Assembly: GCF_040448675.1 (NCBI RefSeq)
Contig: NZ_CP159289.1
Span: 496,001 to 560,000, forward strand
Source of the DNA: Dyadobacter sp. 676
GTDB lineage: Bacteria; Bacteroidota; Bacteroidia; Cytophagales; Spirosomataceae
DNA: 64,000 nucleotides
Reading direction: 5' to 3'
Below are positions 36,831 to 45,160 of the stretch, one piece after another. Made by a program: the position numbers and the translations under genes. Within the stretch, counting starts at the first letter, position 1. The number at the start of each line of letters is the position of its first letter. Under the pieces are notes generated by a model that was not told the origin of the DNA, did not search any database, and saw nothing but the letters and a program-made list of their open reading frames with translations.

Positions 36831-37853
36831 TCACGCCCACACCTGCGTACCTTCCGTACAGTTCTTGCACATCTCTATCTCTGAACGGGATCTGATCAAC
36901 GAAGCGCGGAAATCGCGGTACTTTTTCCCTTTCCAGAGCTGACGGAATGTCGAAGTTTTCATATCGCCCAGCTTGTATTCGGCATCCTTGTCGAAGCAGC
37001 AGGGCACCACCGCACCGTCCCAGGTGATCACGCACGAGTGCCACATTTTCCAGCAGTGGTCTACGAATTTGTTTTTGATCGAATAGGTACCGTTTTCCTG
37101 CCGCTGGTAGCGCGAGTACTTTTCGATGGTCGGAATGAGGTCGGAACCTTCCTCGTAACCGTAGATCTGCGCCGTTTTCAGCCCCACTTCATCCACCCCC
37201 ATTTCCTCGGCCAGCTTTTTAACGTCCTCTATCTGGTGTTCGTTGGGTTTCACGACCAGAAACTGAAATATCACATGCGGCGTCGCCGATTTCAGCTCGC
37301 GCTTCCATTTGATAATGTTGCGCGTCCCTTCGAGCACTTTTTCGAGATTTCCGCCGACGCGGTATTGCTGATACACGTCCTGCGTGGTACCGTCGATAGA
37401 AATAATCAGCCGGTCCAGCCCCGATTCAACGGTTTTGCGTGCTTTCTCGTCAGTCAGGTAATGCGCATTGGTGGAAGTGGCGGTATAAATGCCCTTGTCG
37501 TGGGCGTATTTAACCAGTTCGAAGAATTTGGGATGCAGATAGGGCTCGCCCTGGAAGTAGAATATCAGGTACAGCAAGGTATCCGCGAGCTCGTCGATGG
37601 TCCTTTTGTACAACTTTTCTTCCATCATCCCCGTCGGCCGGGTGAACGAGCGCAGGCCACTGGGGCATTCGGGGCAGCGGAGGTTACAGGATGTGGTGGG
37701 TTCGAAAGAAATGGCTATCGGCATTCCCCAATGCACCGGGTTTCCGGTCATTTTGGAATAAAAATAGCTCCCCAATATCTGCATCGCATTCCAGGCGCGC
37801 TTCACGGTCACCTTCGACATCAGGTTCAGGCCATCCTTAAAATTCTTGTTCAT
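36831..37853 (-). CDS. Radical SAM protein with SPASM domain
   Basis: Of 340 residues, the barrel carries CNLRCPEC (CX3CX2C), which binds the [4Fe-4S] cluster that splits S-adenosylmethionine, and the GEP motif (YFQGEPYLHP). The C-terminal SPASM region has CVITWDGAVVPCCFD and CKNC for auxiliary clusters. SPASM enzymes modify peptides, sugars or enzymes, but no peptide precursor is visible nearby, so the substrate is unknown. ATG 37853 was chosen over a TTG at 37868. It lies between the parA and Lrp genes and is not tightly coupled to either. Confidence 0.9.
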   Translation of the reverse strand: MNKNFKDGLNLMSKVTVKRAWNAMQILGSYFYSKMTGNPVHWGMPIAISFEPTTSCNLRCPECPSGLRSFTRPTGMMEEKLYKRTIDELADTLLYLIFYFQGEPYLHPKFFELVKYAHDKGIYTATSTNAHYLTDEKARKTVESGLDRLIISIDGTTQDVYQQYRVGGNLEKVLEGTRNIIKWKRELKSATPHVIFQFLVVKPNEHQIEDVKKLAEEMGVDEVGLKTAQIYGYEEGSDLIPTIEKYSRYQRQENGTYSIKNKFVDHCWKMWHSCVITWDGAVVPCCFDKDAEYKLGDMKTSTFRQLWKGKKYRDFRASLIRSRSEIEMCKNCTEGTQVWA

Positions 37854-37919
37854 ATGCTGGGCATTCAACGATCAGCGCGTGCCTACGGGCCTGACGATCA
37901 GTTTAAATAGCGTTGGTAA

Positions 37920-38381
37920 TTACAATACAGCGATTCCCGTCGTGTACTTGATCTCGGAAATTACGAAATAACTGCTGATGTGTAACACGCTCGACAGGGC
38001 AGAAAGTTTATGCTGGTAGAACTGATTGTAGGCCTCGCCGTCTTCCACAACCACTTTCAGCATATAATCGAAGTTCCCCGAAACGACCGAGCATTCGAGT
38101 ACTTCGGGCATATGCACAATGGCCTGGTTAAAATCCTCGAAGCTTTCTTTCCGCTGTTTGTCCAGGGTCACATTGCAATAAACGACCAGGCTCTTCCCCA
38201 GCTTCCGCCGGTTGAGCAGGCACACATATTTATCGATAAACCCCTCTTTTTCAAGCTTTCGTATGCGCTCGTGTACGGGTGTGACCGACAAGTTGATCTT
38301 GCTGGCGATCTCCTTGATCGTCAGCTGGGAGTTATTTTGTAACAGGTCCAGGATTTTACGGTCGGTCTGGTCGGGCTGCAT
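37920..38381 (-). CDS. Lrp/AsnC family transcriptional regulator
   Basis: The 153-residue protein has an N-terminal winged helix-turn-helix (QLTIKEIASKINLSVTPVHERIRKLEKEG) and a C-terminal RAM ligand domain (VVSGNFDYMLKVVVEDGEAY). Members sense amino acids such as leucine or alanine. It is divergent from ald across 173 bases, a classic layout for direct control of alanine dehydrogenase by the regulator. A TATTTTTG -7 element (38450-38457) faces it. Confidence 0.93.
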   Translation of the reverse strand: MQPDQTDRKILDLLQNNSQLTIKEIASKINLSVTPVHERIRKLEKEGFIDKYVCLLNRRKLGKSLVVYCNVTLDKQRKESFEDFNQAIVHMPEVLECSVVSGNFDYMLKVVVEDGEAYNQFYQHKLSALSSVLHISSYFVISEIKYTTGIAVL

Positions 38382-38449
38382 AAAGTATTTTTTATGGCTA
38401 TGTATAGGGTGTTTACGTTCCCGGGAGATCTTTTTCTTACAGGCTGGAT

Positions 38450-38457
38450 CAAAAATA
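38450..38457 (-). promoter_or_regulatory. -7 element TATTTTTG of the Lrp-family gene
   Basis: TATTTTTG on the minus strand fits TAnnTTTG, 69 bases before the regulator ATG, within the shared lrp-ald region. No TTG at the expected distance. Confidence 0.45.
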
Positions 38458-38509
38458 GTTTTCTTTTCTCTCTTTTTACGCCGTTCTGGTATGTTTTTCT
38501 GCCGCAGTT

Positions 38510-38517
38510 TAATTTTG
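38510..38517 (+). promoter_or_regulatory. -7 element TAATTTTG of ald
   Basis: TAATTTTG fits TAnnTTTG, 38 bases before the ald ATG. The 173-base region between the divergent starts should hold the Lrp-type operators, but I see no clear palindrome. Confidence 0.5.
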
Positions 38518-38554
38518 ACCTCATTAATCTAAACTATAAACACTACACATACCG

Positions 38555-39667
38555 ATGGTCATTGGTGTTCCGAAAGAAATCAAAAACAACGAGAACCGGG
38601 TAGCTTTAACGCCCGCAGGAGCCACAGAGCTGCGTAAGCACGGACACACGGTGTACGTGCAGACGGAAGCCGGAAAAGGCAGCGGTTTTACCGACGAACA
38701 ATACACACACGCAGGAGCCGTCATTCTCCCCACGATCGAAGAAGTTTACAGGGTCGCCGAAATGATCATCAAGGTCAAAGAACCTATCGAAAGCGAATAC
38801 CCGCTTATTAAGGAAGGTCAACTCCTCTTCACTTACTTCCACTTCGCTTCCTCCGAGCCCCTCACCCACGCCATGATTGCACGCAAGGCCGTTTGCCTCG
38901 CTTACGAAACCGTCGAGAAAACGGACCGGAGCCTTCCGTTGCTCGTTCCGATGAGCGAAGTGGCCGGGCGCATGGCGATCCAGGAGGGCGCCAAATACCT
39001 CGAAAAACCAATGGGTGGCTTCGGTATCCTGCTGGGCGGCGTGGCTGGCGTAAAACCGGCGAATGTGCTCGTGCTCGGAGGCGGAATCGTAGGAACGCAA
39101 GCCGCGAAAATGGCCGCGGGACTGGGCGCAAATGTGACGATCGTCGATATCAGCCTCGCACGGCTGCGTTACCTGGAAGACATTATGCCGGCGAATGTGG
39201 ACACCGTCATGTCCAATGAATACAACATCCGCGAACTGATCCAGAGTGCCAACCTGATCATCGGCGGCGTGCTGATCCCCGGCGCCAAAGCGCCGTCTCT
39301 CATTACCCGCGATATGCTCAAACTGATGAAACCCGGTACCGTGATGGTGGATGTGGCGATCGACCAGGGCGGTTGCTTCGAAACGTCGAAACCGACCACG
39401 CACGAGAATCCTATCTATGAAGTCGACGGCGTAGTACATTACTGCGTCGCGAATATGCCGGGCGCGGTGCCTTACACTTCCACATTGGCACTTACCAATG
39501 CCACCCTTCCCTATGCGCTGCAACTGGCCAACCAGGGTTGGAAACAAGCGTGCTCAACCAATGAGGAACTGCGGAAAGGACTGAATGTTGTTCACGGAAA
39601 AGTAGTATTTAAAGGCGTCGCCGAGGCTTGGCATTTGCCTTACATGGACGTCAAAGAATTATTCTGA
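38555..39667 (+). CDS. ald: Alanine dehydrogenase
   Basis: The 370-residue cytosolic enzyme interconverts L-alanine and pyruvate with NAD and ammonia. The start MVIGVPKEIKNNENRVALTP, the catalytic Lys/His area (VKVKEP, YFHFASS) and the NAD site VLVLGGGIVGTQAAKMAAGLGA are typical. The C terminus has VANMPGAVPYTSTLALTNATLPY. It is probably controlled by the divergent Lrp-type protein and ends with a terminator at 39689-39719. Confidence 0.97.
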   Translation: MVIGVPKEIKNNENRVALTPAGATELRKHGHTVYVQTEAGKGSGFTDEQYTHAGAVILPTIEEVYRVAEMIIKVKEPIESEYPLIKEGQLLFTYFHFASSEPLTHAMIARKAVCLAYETVEKTDRSLPLLVPMSEVAGRMAIQEGAKYLEKPMGGFGILLGGVAGVKPANVLVLGGGIVGTQAAKMAAGLGANVTIVDISLARLRYLEDIMPANVDTVMSNEYNIRELIQSANLIIGGVLIPGAKAPSLITRDMLKLMKPGTVMVDVAIDQGGCFETSKPTTHENPIYEVDGVVHYCVANMPGAVPYTSTLALTNATLPYALQLANQGWKQACSTNEELRKGLNVVHGKVVFKGVAEAWHLPYMDVKELF

Positions 39668-39688
39668 ATCAGCAAACCTGACTAAACC

Positions 39689-39719
39689 AACCCGGCCATT
39701 TTGCATGTGCCGGGTTTTT
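39689..39719 (+). terminator. Terminator of ald
   Basis: AACCCGGC (39689-39696) pairs with GCCGGGTT (39709-39716), and T5 runs to 39719. Confidence 0.8.
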
Positions 39720-39756
39720 GTCTTCTAAAAATATTACAATTACTTTCCTGAGTGCA

Positions 39757-39787
39757 TTGCGATTGCGAAAAATTGTTCTTAATTTTG
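39757..39787 (+). promoter_or_regulatory. Promoter of the DEAD-box helicase (TTG-N20-TAATTTTG)
   Basis: TTG at 39757-39759 and TAATTTTG at 39780-39787 are 20 bases apart, an excellent consensus. Transcription would start near 39795, some 320 bases before the helicase start codon. Confidence 0.65.
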
Positions 39788-39794
39788 CATCAAA

Positions 39795-40112
39795 TTTGAA
39801 GGAACATCCGTTCGCTTCTCTGCTTCATAAACGGTTTAGCACTTTTTCGATCACCTGCCAACCTTAGAAATTTGTCCCGGTTGGACCTACCGTTCACATG
39901 CAGAGCCCCACGGATGGTTTGTGGTGGGCTTTGCGCGATCCCTTTCAATTATTTACCGATTACACCCGGAATGCTGGTAATATGCTCCAACTGGATTGGA
40001 ACCAATGCACGTGTTGGGCTTTATCCCGCAGGTCGTTGCGTTATACCGAACCGCTATCGCCCTCCATCCGGTTTATTCGTTCAAATCAAGAATTAATACT
40101 AAAAGCAATAGA
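39795..40112 (+). promoter_or_regulatory. Long structured leader of the DEAD-box helicase mRNA
   Basis: About 320 nt lie between the inferred start site and the helicase ATG. It contains a hairpin in which GCAGAGCCC (39900-39908) pairs with GGGCTTTGC (39926-39934) over nine pairs including one G-T, extended by CAC/GTG past a two-base bulge. A second small hairpin is ATTGG/CCAAT at 39995-40006. A 72-codon open frame from ATG 39898 ends with TGA at 40114-40116, overlapping the helicase ATG (40113) as ATGA. Its codon choice is unlike neighbouring genes (TTA, CTA, ATA), so it may be leader RNA, not a protein. Long leaders are known for cold-regulated DEAD-box mRNAs such as E. coli csdA; regulation here is inferred. 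Confidence 0.55.
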
Positions 40113-41879
40113 ATGACAACTGAAACTTTTCAAACTTTCGAAGAGCTCGGACTCAACGAAAACATCCTGAAAGCCTTGCAAGAAATGGGTTTTGAAAAAC
40201 CCTCACCGATACAGGCACAGGGAATCCCGGCAGTTTTGGCTGGATCTGACGTGATTGGTCAGGCACAGACCGGTACCGGTAAAACTGCGGCATTCGGTAT
40301 TCCCGTGCTGGAAAGAATAGATCCGTCTGTTAACGCAGTTCAGGCCCTGGTCCTCTGCCCTACCCGCGAACTGGCGGTGCAGGTGTCCGAAGAGTTGGGA
40401 CGCCTGTCCAAGTTTATGCGTGGCGTGCGCATCGAAGCCATCTACGGCGGCGATTCGATCGACCGGCAGATCCGTTCCCTCAAAAAAGGGGTACATATAG
40501 TAGTAGGAACTCCGGGCCGTGTCATGGACCATATGGAGCGCCGCACCCTGAAATTCGACGAGGTACGCATGATGGTGCTCGATGAGGCCGACGAAATGCT
40601 CGATATGGGTTTCCGCGAGGATATCGAGAGCATTCTGGCCGATATGCCGGAGGACCGCCAGACGATCCTTTTCTCGGCAACGATGTCGAAGCCGATCATG
40701 TCCATCACCAAGCGCTTCCTGAACGACCCAACGTTAATAAAGGTAGTTCGCAACGAGCTGACCAACCAGAATATCGAGCAGGTTTATTTCGAAGTGAAAC
40801 CACAGGCGAAAGTCGAGGTAATGACCCGTCTGATCGATATGTACCACATCAAATCCCTGCTGGTTTTCTGTAATACCAAACGCAAAGTGGACGAGATCGT
40901 GGAAGACCTGCAATTGCGCGGTTATGCCTCCGAGGGTATCCACGGCGATTTGCGCCAGCAGCAACGCAGCAATGTGATGAGCAAATTCAAGGCTGGCGTA
41001 ACCACCATTCTGGTTGCAACCGACGTTGCCGCCCGAGGTATCGACGTCAGCGGCCTGGACGGAGTAATCAACTACGACATTCCGATGGACGAAGAATATT
41101 ACGTACACCGGATCGGCCGTACAGGCCGTGCGGGGATGTCCGGAAAGGCATTCTCCCTAGTGGCACGCGACGAAAAATACCGTCTGAAATCCATCGAAAG
41201 CTATACCAAAGTAAAGATCGAGAAAGGCGTTATCCCTTCATTCGAAGACATCGTGGGCGTTCGTAAAGCACGTTTTGTAGAGAATATTTCGAACTCCATC
41301 AAAGACAGCGACGACCAGGATCTCTACAACGACGTACTCGAAATGCTGCACCACAGCGGCTTTACCACCGAGCAGATCGTGGGCGCAATGGCGAAACAGA
41401 TCATGGGTGTTCAGAAAAACGAGTATTCCGACAGCAACCTCGCATGGGAAGAACGTCGCAGCGACCGTCGCGAAGGCGGTAACGACCGATTTGGACGCGG
41501 CGACCGTCGCGAAGGCGGCCGCTTTGGCGACCGTCGCGAAGGTAGCCGTTTCGGTGACGACCGCCGGGGAGATCGCGGAGGTGACCGTTTCGCCCGTGGC
41601 GAGCGCGGTGACCGTGGCGAACGCCGTCAATCCGCTCCCGAGCCGGGCATGACCCGCTTGTTCCTGAGCCTCGGCCGCAAGGACCACATTATGCCGAAGG
41701 ACATTGTGGGGGCCATTGCCGGAGAAGCCAATATCCCGGGCAAAACCATCGGCGCCATCGATATTTATGACAAATTCACGTTCGTGGACGTACCTGAGCG
41801 CGACGCGCGCGCGGTACTGCGTGCGATGGACGGCAACACCATCAAGGGCAAGCCGGTGCAGATCGACATTGCAAAATAA
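40113..41879 (+). CDS. DEAD-box ATP-dependent RNA helicase (DeaD/CsdA-like)
   Basis: The 588 residues have the Q motif (GLNENILKALQEMGFEKPSPIQAQ), AQTGTGKT, PTRELAVQ, VLDEADEML, SAT and HRIGRTGRAG in the two RecA-like domains. A linker with Arg/Gly/Asp-rich repeats follows (about 495-535: DRREGGRFGDRREGSRF), then a C-terminal DbpA-type RNA-binding domain (about 540-588). Such proteins unwind rRNA and mRNA structure, mostly in ribosome assembly and in the cold. ATG 40113 was chosen where similarity begins; the frame extends to 39996 inside the leader. A long leader precedes it and a terminator follows. Confidence 0.95.
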   Translation: MTTETFQTFEELGLNENILKALQEMGFEKPSPIQAQGIPAVLAGSDVIGQAQTGTGKTAAFGIPVLERIDPSVNAVQALVLCPTRELAVQVSEELGRLSKFMRGVRIEAIYGGDSIDRQIRSLKKGVHIVVGTPGRVMDHMERRTLKFDEVRMMVLDEADEMLDMGFREDIESILADMPEDRQTILFSATMSKPIMSITKRFLNDPTLIKVVRNELTNQNIEQVYFEVKPQAKVEVMTRLIDMYHIKSLLVFCNTKRKVDEIVEDLQLRGYASEGIHGDLRQQQRSNVMSKFKAGVTTILVATDVAARGIDVSGLDGVINYDIPMDEEYYVHRIGRTGRAGMSGKAFSLVARDEKYRLKSIESYTKVKIEKGVIPSFEDIVGVRKARFVENISNSIKDSDDQDLYNDVLEMLHHSGFTTEQIVGAMAKQIMGVQKNEYSDSNLAWEERRSDRREGGNDRFGRGDRREGGRFGDRREGSRFGDDRRGDRGGDRFARGERGDRGERRQSAPEPGMTRLFLSLGRKDHIMPKDIVGAIAGEANIPGKTIGAIDIYDKFTFVDVPERDARAVLRAMDGNTIKGKPVQIDIAK

Positions 41880-41904
41880 ATTCTGACAACAATTAATTAG
41901 TGCG

Positions 41905-41933
41905 AAAAGGGACTTGTAAAAGGGTCCCTTTTT
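41905..41933 (+). terminator. Terminator of the helicase gene
   Basis: AAAAGGGAC (41905-41913) pairs with GTCCCTTTT (41924-41932), with T5 after the stem. It ends 16 bases before the DinB ATG. Confidence 0.75.
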
Positions 41934-41948
41934 CGTTTATTTTCAGCC

Positions 41949-42467
41949 ATGCAAAACAACGATCAACTCGAAGTATGGCTCCGGGGACCACTTCCCGGCG
42001 TTCCCGATTTGCTCCAACCCGTCGCGCATGCATTGTTACAGGCGCGCGAGGAGCTGGGCATATTCACCAACACATTTCCTAACAAACTACTCTGGGAAAA
42101 ACCGGCGGGCGTGGCCTCGGTAGGCTTCCATTTGCAGCACCTCGCAGGGGTACTTGACCGCCTGTTTACCTACGCACGCGGGGAATCGCTGAGCGAAAGT
42201 CAGATGGCCTACCTCAAAAGCGAGGGCAGAGAGCCCTATGAGGAATGCACGTACAGTCATCTTCTGGACCAGTTCGGTGCACAGCTCGACATTGCATTGA
42301 AACAACTTCGCGAAACCGATCCGGAGACATTAACCGAAATCCGCTACGTGGGACGGGCAATGGTGCCATCGACGCACCTGGGCCTGCTGTTTCATGCCGC
42401 CGAACACACGCAGCGGCATGTAGGGCAGCTGCTGGTTACGGCGAAAGTACTCATCGCCGATCATTGA
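41949..42467 (+). CDS. DinB-family four-helix-bundle protein
   Basis: The 172 residues show the metal-binding histidines of the DinB/YfiT fold: GFHLQHLAGVLDRL in helix 2 and HAAEHTQRHVGQLLV in the last helix. Members include thiol transferases and hydrolases that use bacillithiol or other thiols; this protein's reaction is unknown. It follows the helicase terminator and probably starts its own transcript. It is convergent with the zinc-type phospholipase gene, 18 bases from its stop. Confidence 0.85.
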   Translation: MQNNDQLEVWLRGPLPGVPDLLQPVAHALLQAREELGIFTNTFPNKLLWEKPAGVASVGFHLQHLAGVLDRLFTYARGESLSESQMAYLKSEGREPYEECTYSHLLDQFGAQLDIALKQLRETDPETLTEIRYVGRAMVPSTHLGLLFHAAEHTQRHVGQLLVTAKVLIADH

Positions 42468-42485
42468 CGTAAGACCGGCCGCCCC

Positions 42486-43526
42486 TCAATTCCCGTCGTC
42501 GGGCTCGGGTCTGACATGCAGAAGCCGTTGCAACCAGCTTTGCCTTTCGGCGGTTTCTGTTTTTTCCTCCGTGCCTTCCGGCGCAGCTTTCATGACTTGT
42601 TCAAGATCCGGCTGCCCGGCATTCACCCAGCAGGTGTACCATGCATCCGCCACCATTCGCACCGAGGCTCGCATCCGCCGTTCGACCTGCCCGGCAAGCA
42701 TCCGATGGTATTTTTCCGAAAACTCGCGCGAATGCATGCGGGTGAGAACATTGTTCCTGAGCTCGAAGCTATATTTTTTATCGGTTTTGAAATCTTCCGT
42801 AAGCTGTTTCTCAAAACGCAATACGGAATCCATTGCCCAATGTGAGTTTTTTATGGCCTGCCAGGTATCGCCGGCAAGGTCATTTCTGTACACGGCCGAT
42901 CCGAGCCACATGTCGTATTGCTCCGCAAAAAGCTCCGGCAGCCGCGACTCCCAAAAACCATGGACACCATCCTGGCCGGTCAGCTGGCCGTTGTAGTTAC
43001 GGGTGGTGTGCAAGGGCACGTGCGCGTCGGCGACATAATGCCCCAGATCGGCTGAAATCCGGAGAATACGGCTGGCGCTCTTCTCCCTGAATGCGTTCGT
43101 CAGCTGCGAAGCGGCGATTTGAATGTGCCACGGCACGATGCCATGCTTGCGCAGGCTGTCCTCCCCCATTTTCGCCACCGCGGCCTGCCAATACTTCGGA
43201 AGGGTCACTAGTGCACTATCGCCGTACACATCCAGATCGATAAAATGCCGCTCCGCTTCGCCCACCACAGCGTACCTTCGCTTATCGGGATTCACGGCGT
43301 TTTCAGAAAGATAGTCGATATGCTTCTTGTAGAAAACCTGCATTTCCGCGGGGAGCCGGAACACCGCCAGGCGGTTGATCCGCTTATGTGCCCAAAAGCC
43401 CCAATGGGTTTTTGCACCGCTTTGAAACATTAGGAATACAACAAGCAGGCTGAAATTCAGCACATTTTTGAAAAAACACCGGATTTTTCCGGATTTTTTT
43501 TCCTTTAACCGGATTGGTGACGCCAT
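42486..43526 (-). CDS. Zinc-dependent phospholipase C/S1-P1 nuclease-like protein
   Basis: The 346 residues have an N-terminal hydrophobic signal anchor (NFSLLVVFLMFQSGA), then WGFWAHKRINRLA, whose Trp/His resemble the N-terminal zinc ligands. Further ligand candidates are in RHFIDLD, ADLGHYVADAHVPLHTTRNY and HGFWESRLPELF. The fold is the zinc-binding one of S1/P1 nucleases and phospholipase C; the Bacteroidota version is usually called zinc-dependent phospholipase C. It probably acts outside the cytoplasm, but the substrate is not known. A long AT-rich region lies upstream. Confidence 0.8.
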   Translation of the reverse strand: MASPIRLKEKKSGKIRCFFKNVLNFSLLVVFLMFQSGAKTHWGFWAHKRINRLAVFRLPAEMQVFYKKHIDYLSENAVNPDKRRYAVVGEAERHFIDLDVYGDSALVTLPKYWQAAVAKMGEDSLRKHGIVPWHIQIAASQLTNAFREKSASRILRISADLGHYVADAHVPLHTTRNYNGQLTGQDGVHGFWESRLPELFAEQYDMWLGSAVYRNDLAGDTWQAIKNSHWAMDSVLRFEKQLTEDFKTDKKYSFELRNNVLTRMHSREFSEKYHRMLAGQVERRMRASVRMVADAWYTCWVNAGQPDLEQVMKAAPEGTEEKTETAERQSWLQRLLHVRPEPDDGN

Positions 43527-43870
43527 ACAATATTCGGAAGGTGTTTGTTAACGTTTTTACACCTATTGAGACGTCATTTGCAAAAAAAGTAACGTAAATC
43601 CGATTTTTTGACACCAATTTTTTTCAAACGGTCGATTTTTAGCGCTATTGATCATCCCTGCTCGCTGATTAGACAGCACTTCTCGTAAATTTTACAAAAA
43701 AATATTCTCCAAATAATATTTCGGAAAGTAGATTTTCAAGGGTTGTTTCTTTTCTTAAATATTAAATTTTCAAAATTATTTATATTTATTATTCAAATAA
43801 TGCAATTATGAGATAATGTTTTACATTTGTAGCAAGGAAATAAACAAGCGCATTTTATTGATTTGCTATA
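43527..43870. other. AT-rich intergenic region between divergent genes
   Basis: These 344 bases are clearly more AT-rich than their surroundings, with several A/T tracts, and show no open frame of note. They must hold the promoters of the zinc-type phospholipase (left) and Dabb (right) genes. The only clear element is TACATTTG at 43822-43829 for the rightward gene. Confidence 0.6.
43822..43829 (+). promoter_or_regulatory. -7 element TACATTTG of the Dabb gene
   Basis: TACATTTG fits TAnnTTTG, 42 bases before the ATG; no TTG at the expected -33 place. Confidence 0.45.
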
Positions 43871-44275
43871 ATGAGAACCGGAAATAAAACATTGGGCTAT
43901 TTAGTCCCTATCTTCGCGCTCTGCGTGTTCATGCTGGTCATTTACGGAGCCTACGTACCACACAAGCCCGCCGAAATCCAGCGTGTGGTTTGTATCAAGT
44001 TTAAACCTGGTACTACCACGCAGGAAGTCGAAAAACACATGCGCGACTTTGCGACGATGAAAAAAGCGGTGAAGGATGTCGTAGCGTATTCAGCAGGGCA
44101 CGTTCAGAAGTCGGATAACGGCAGCGGGGAATTTGACGTGATCCATTACCTCACTTTCCGCACGAACGAAGCCGCGCAGGAATACACTAAAAATGCCGAC
44201 AGGCTGGCATTTGTGAAGGCGAACGAAGGTCAATGGGACAAAGTATTGGAGATGAATTCCAATATCGAAAAGTAA
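43871..44275 (+). CDS. Membrane-anchored Dabb (stress-responsive alpha-beta barrel) protein
   Basis: The 134 residues have one N-terminal transmembrane segment (YLVPIFALCVFMLVIYGAYV), then a Dabb barrel (IQRVVCIKFKPGTTTQEVEKHMRDFATM, and FDVIHYLTFRTNEAAQEYTK). Dabb domains are dimeric ferredoxin-like barrels with varied roles; no active site is evident. The anchor suggests it faces the periplasm. It has its own promoter element and a strong terminator. Confidence 0.83.
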   Translation: MRTGNKTLGYLVPIFALCVFMLVIYGAYVPHKPAEIQRVVCIKFKPGTTTQEVEKHMRDFATMKKAVKDVVAYSAGHVQKSDNGSGEFDVIHYLTFRTNEAAQEYTKNADRLAFVKANEGQWDKVLEMNSNIEK

Positions 44276-44304
44276 TTAATAATAGTAATAGGAGTGAAAA
44301 TCTT

Positions 44305-44337
44305 AAAGAGAGCCGGGCATCCCGGCTCTCTTTTTTT
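44305..44337. terminator. Strong terminator after the Dabb gene
   Basis: AAAGAGAGCCGGG (44305-44317) pairs perfectly with CCCGGCTCTCTTT (44321-44333) around CAT, with T7. It also borders the convergent ung gene. Confidence 0.85.
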
Positions 44338-44344
44338 GACGTTC

Positions 44345-45010
44345 CTACCATTCGATCGGGTCGAGCCCCTTGCTGACCAGATAGGCGTTTGCCTTGCTGA
44401 AATGCCTCGTCCCGAACCAGCCGCCCCCGTTTGCCGACATCGGCGAGGGATGTTTCGCCTTCAATACATAATGCTTCGAAGCGTCGATCACCGCACCTTT
44501 TTCTTGCGCGTACCTGCCCCATAGCATGAAGACGACATTACTTTTCCCGTCAGAAACGCATTTAATGACGGCATCGGTAAACTGCTCCCAGCCGCGGCCC
44601 TGGTGAGAACCCGCCGCACCGCTTTGCACGGTCAAGGTCGCATTCAGAAGCAGCACTCCCTGTTTCGCCCAGCGTTCGAGATTGCCTGATTGTGGGAATG
44701 GTTTGCCCAGGTCCTCCTGGATTTCCTTGAAAATGTTGATCAGCGAAGGCGGCATACGGACGCCATCGTTTACCGAAAAGCACAAGCCGTGCGCCTGCCC
44801 GGGCCCGTGATAGGGATCCTGACCGAGAATCACCACTTTACAATCGTCGAAACTGCAATAATTGAATGCGTTGAATATCTGCCTGGCAGGCGGGAATATC
44901 TGTTTTGTCCGGTATTCTTCCCTTACAAAAGCCGTGAGCGAGGCGAAATAGGGCTTCTCAAACTCGGGAGCGAGCCGCTCTTTCCACGACTGCTCAATTT
45001 TTACATCCAT
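44345..45010 (-). CDS. ung: Uracil-DNA glycosylase
   Basis: This 221-residue family 1 enzyme removes uracil from DNA as the first step of base-excision repair. The water-activating motif GQDPYHGPGQAHGLCFSV, the HPSPMSA loop and LLLNATLTV are intact. Length matches E. coli Ung. It is transcribed alone and converges on the Dabb gene. Confidence 0.97.
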   Translation of the reverse strand: MDVKIEQSWKERLAPEFEKPYFASLTAFVREEYRTKQIFPPARQIFNAFNYCSFDDCKVVILGQDPYHGPGQAHGLCFSVNDGVRMPPSLINIFKEIQEDLGKPFPQSGNLERWAKQGVLLLNATLTVQSGAAGSHQGRGWEQFTDAVIKCVSDGKSNVVFMLWGRYAQEKGAVIDASKHYVLKAKHPSPMSANGGGWFGTRHFSKANAYLVSKGLDPIEW

Positions 45011-45107
45011 GCTATCGATTTTGTTTTCGAAACCAAATTATGTGTTTTTTGATTTGGTTTTATCAGCAATTGATTACTATTTTCGTTAACAGTGAGGCGC
45101 AAACCGG

Positions 45108-45115
45108 TATATTTG
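45108..45115 (+). promoter_or_regulatory. -7 element TATATTTG of apaG
   Basis: TATATTTG fits TAnnTTTG, 53 bases before the apaG ATG; no clear TTG upstream. Confidence 0.45.
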
Positions 45116-45160
45116 CCGCTGCTCATATAGTCCCAGTCGTTTACAACACCCTCGACCCAT

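Noticed and set aside
39872..40096. Plus-strand frame with TTG start in the helicase leader
   Set aside because: It starts with TTG, has many Cys/Pro/Arg residues and no conserved features; it lies in the probable leader RNA.
43527..43870. Hidden small gene or RNA in the AT-rich gap
   Set aside because: No convincing frame, start or stable stem was seen apart from the -7 element.
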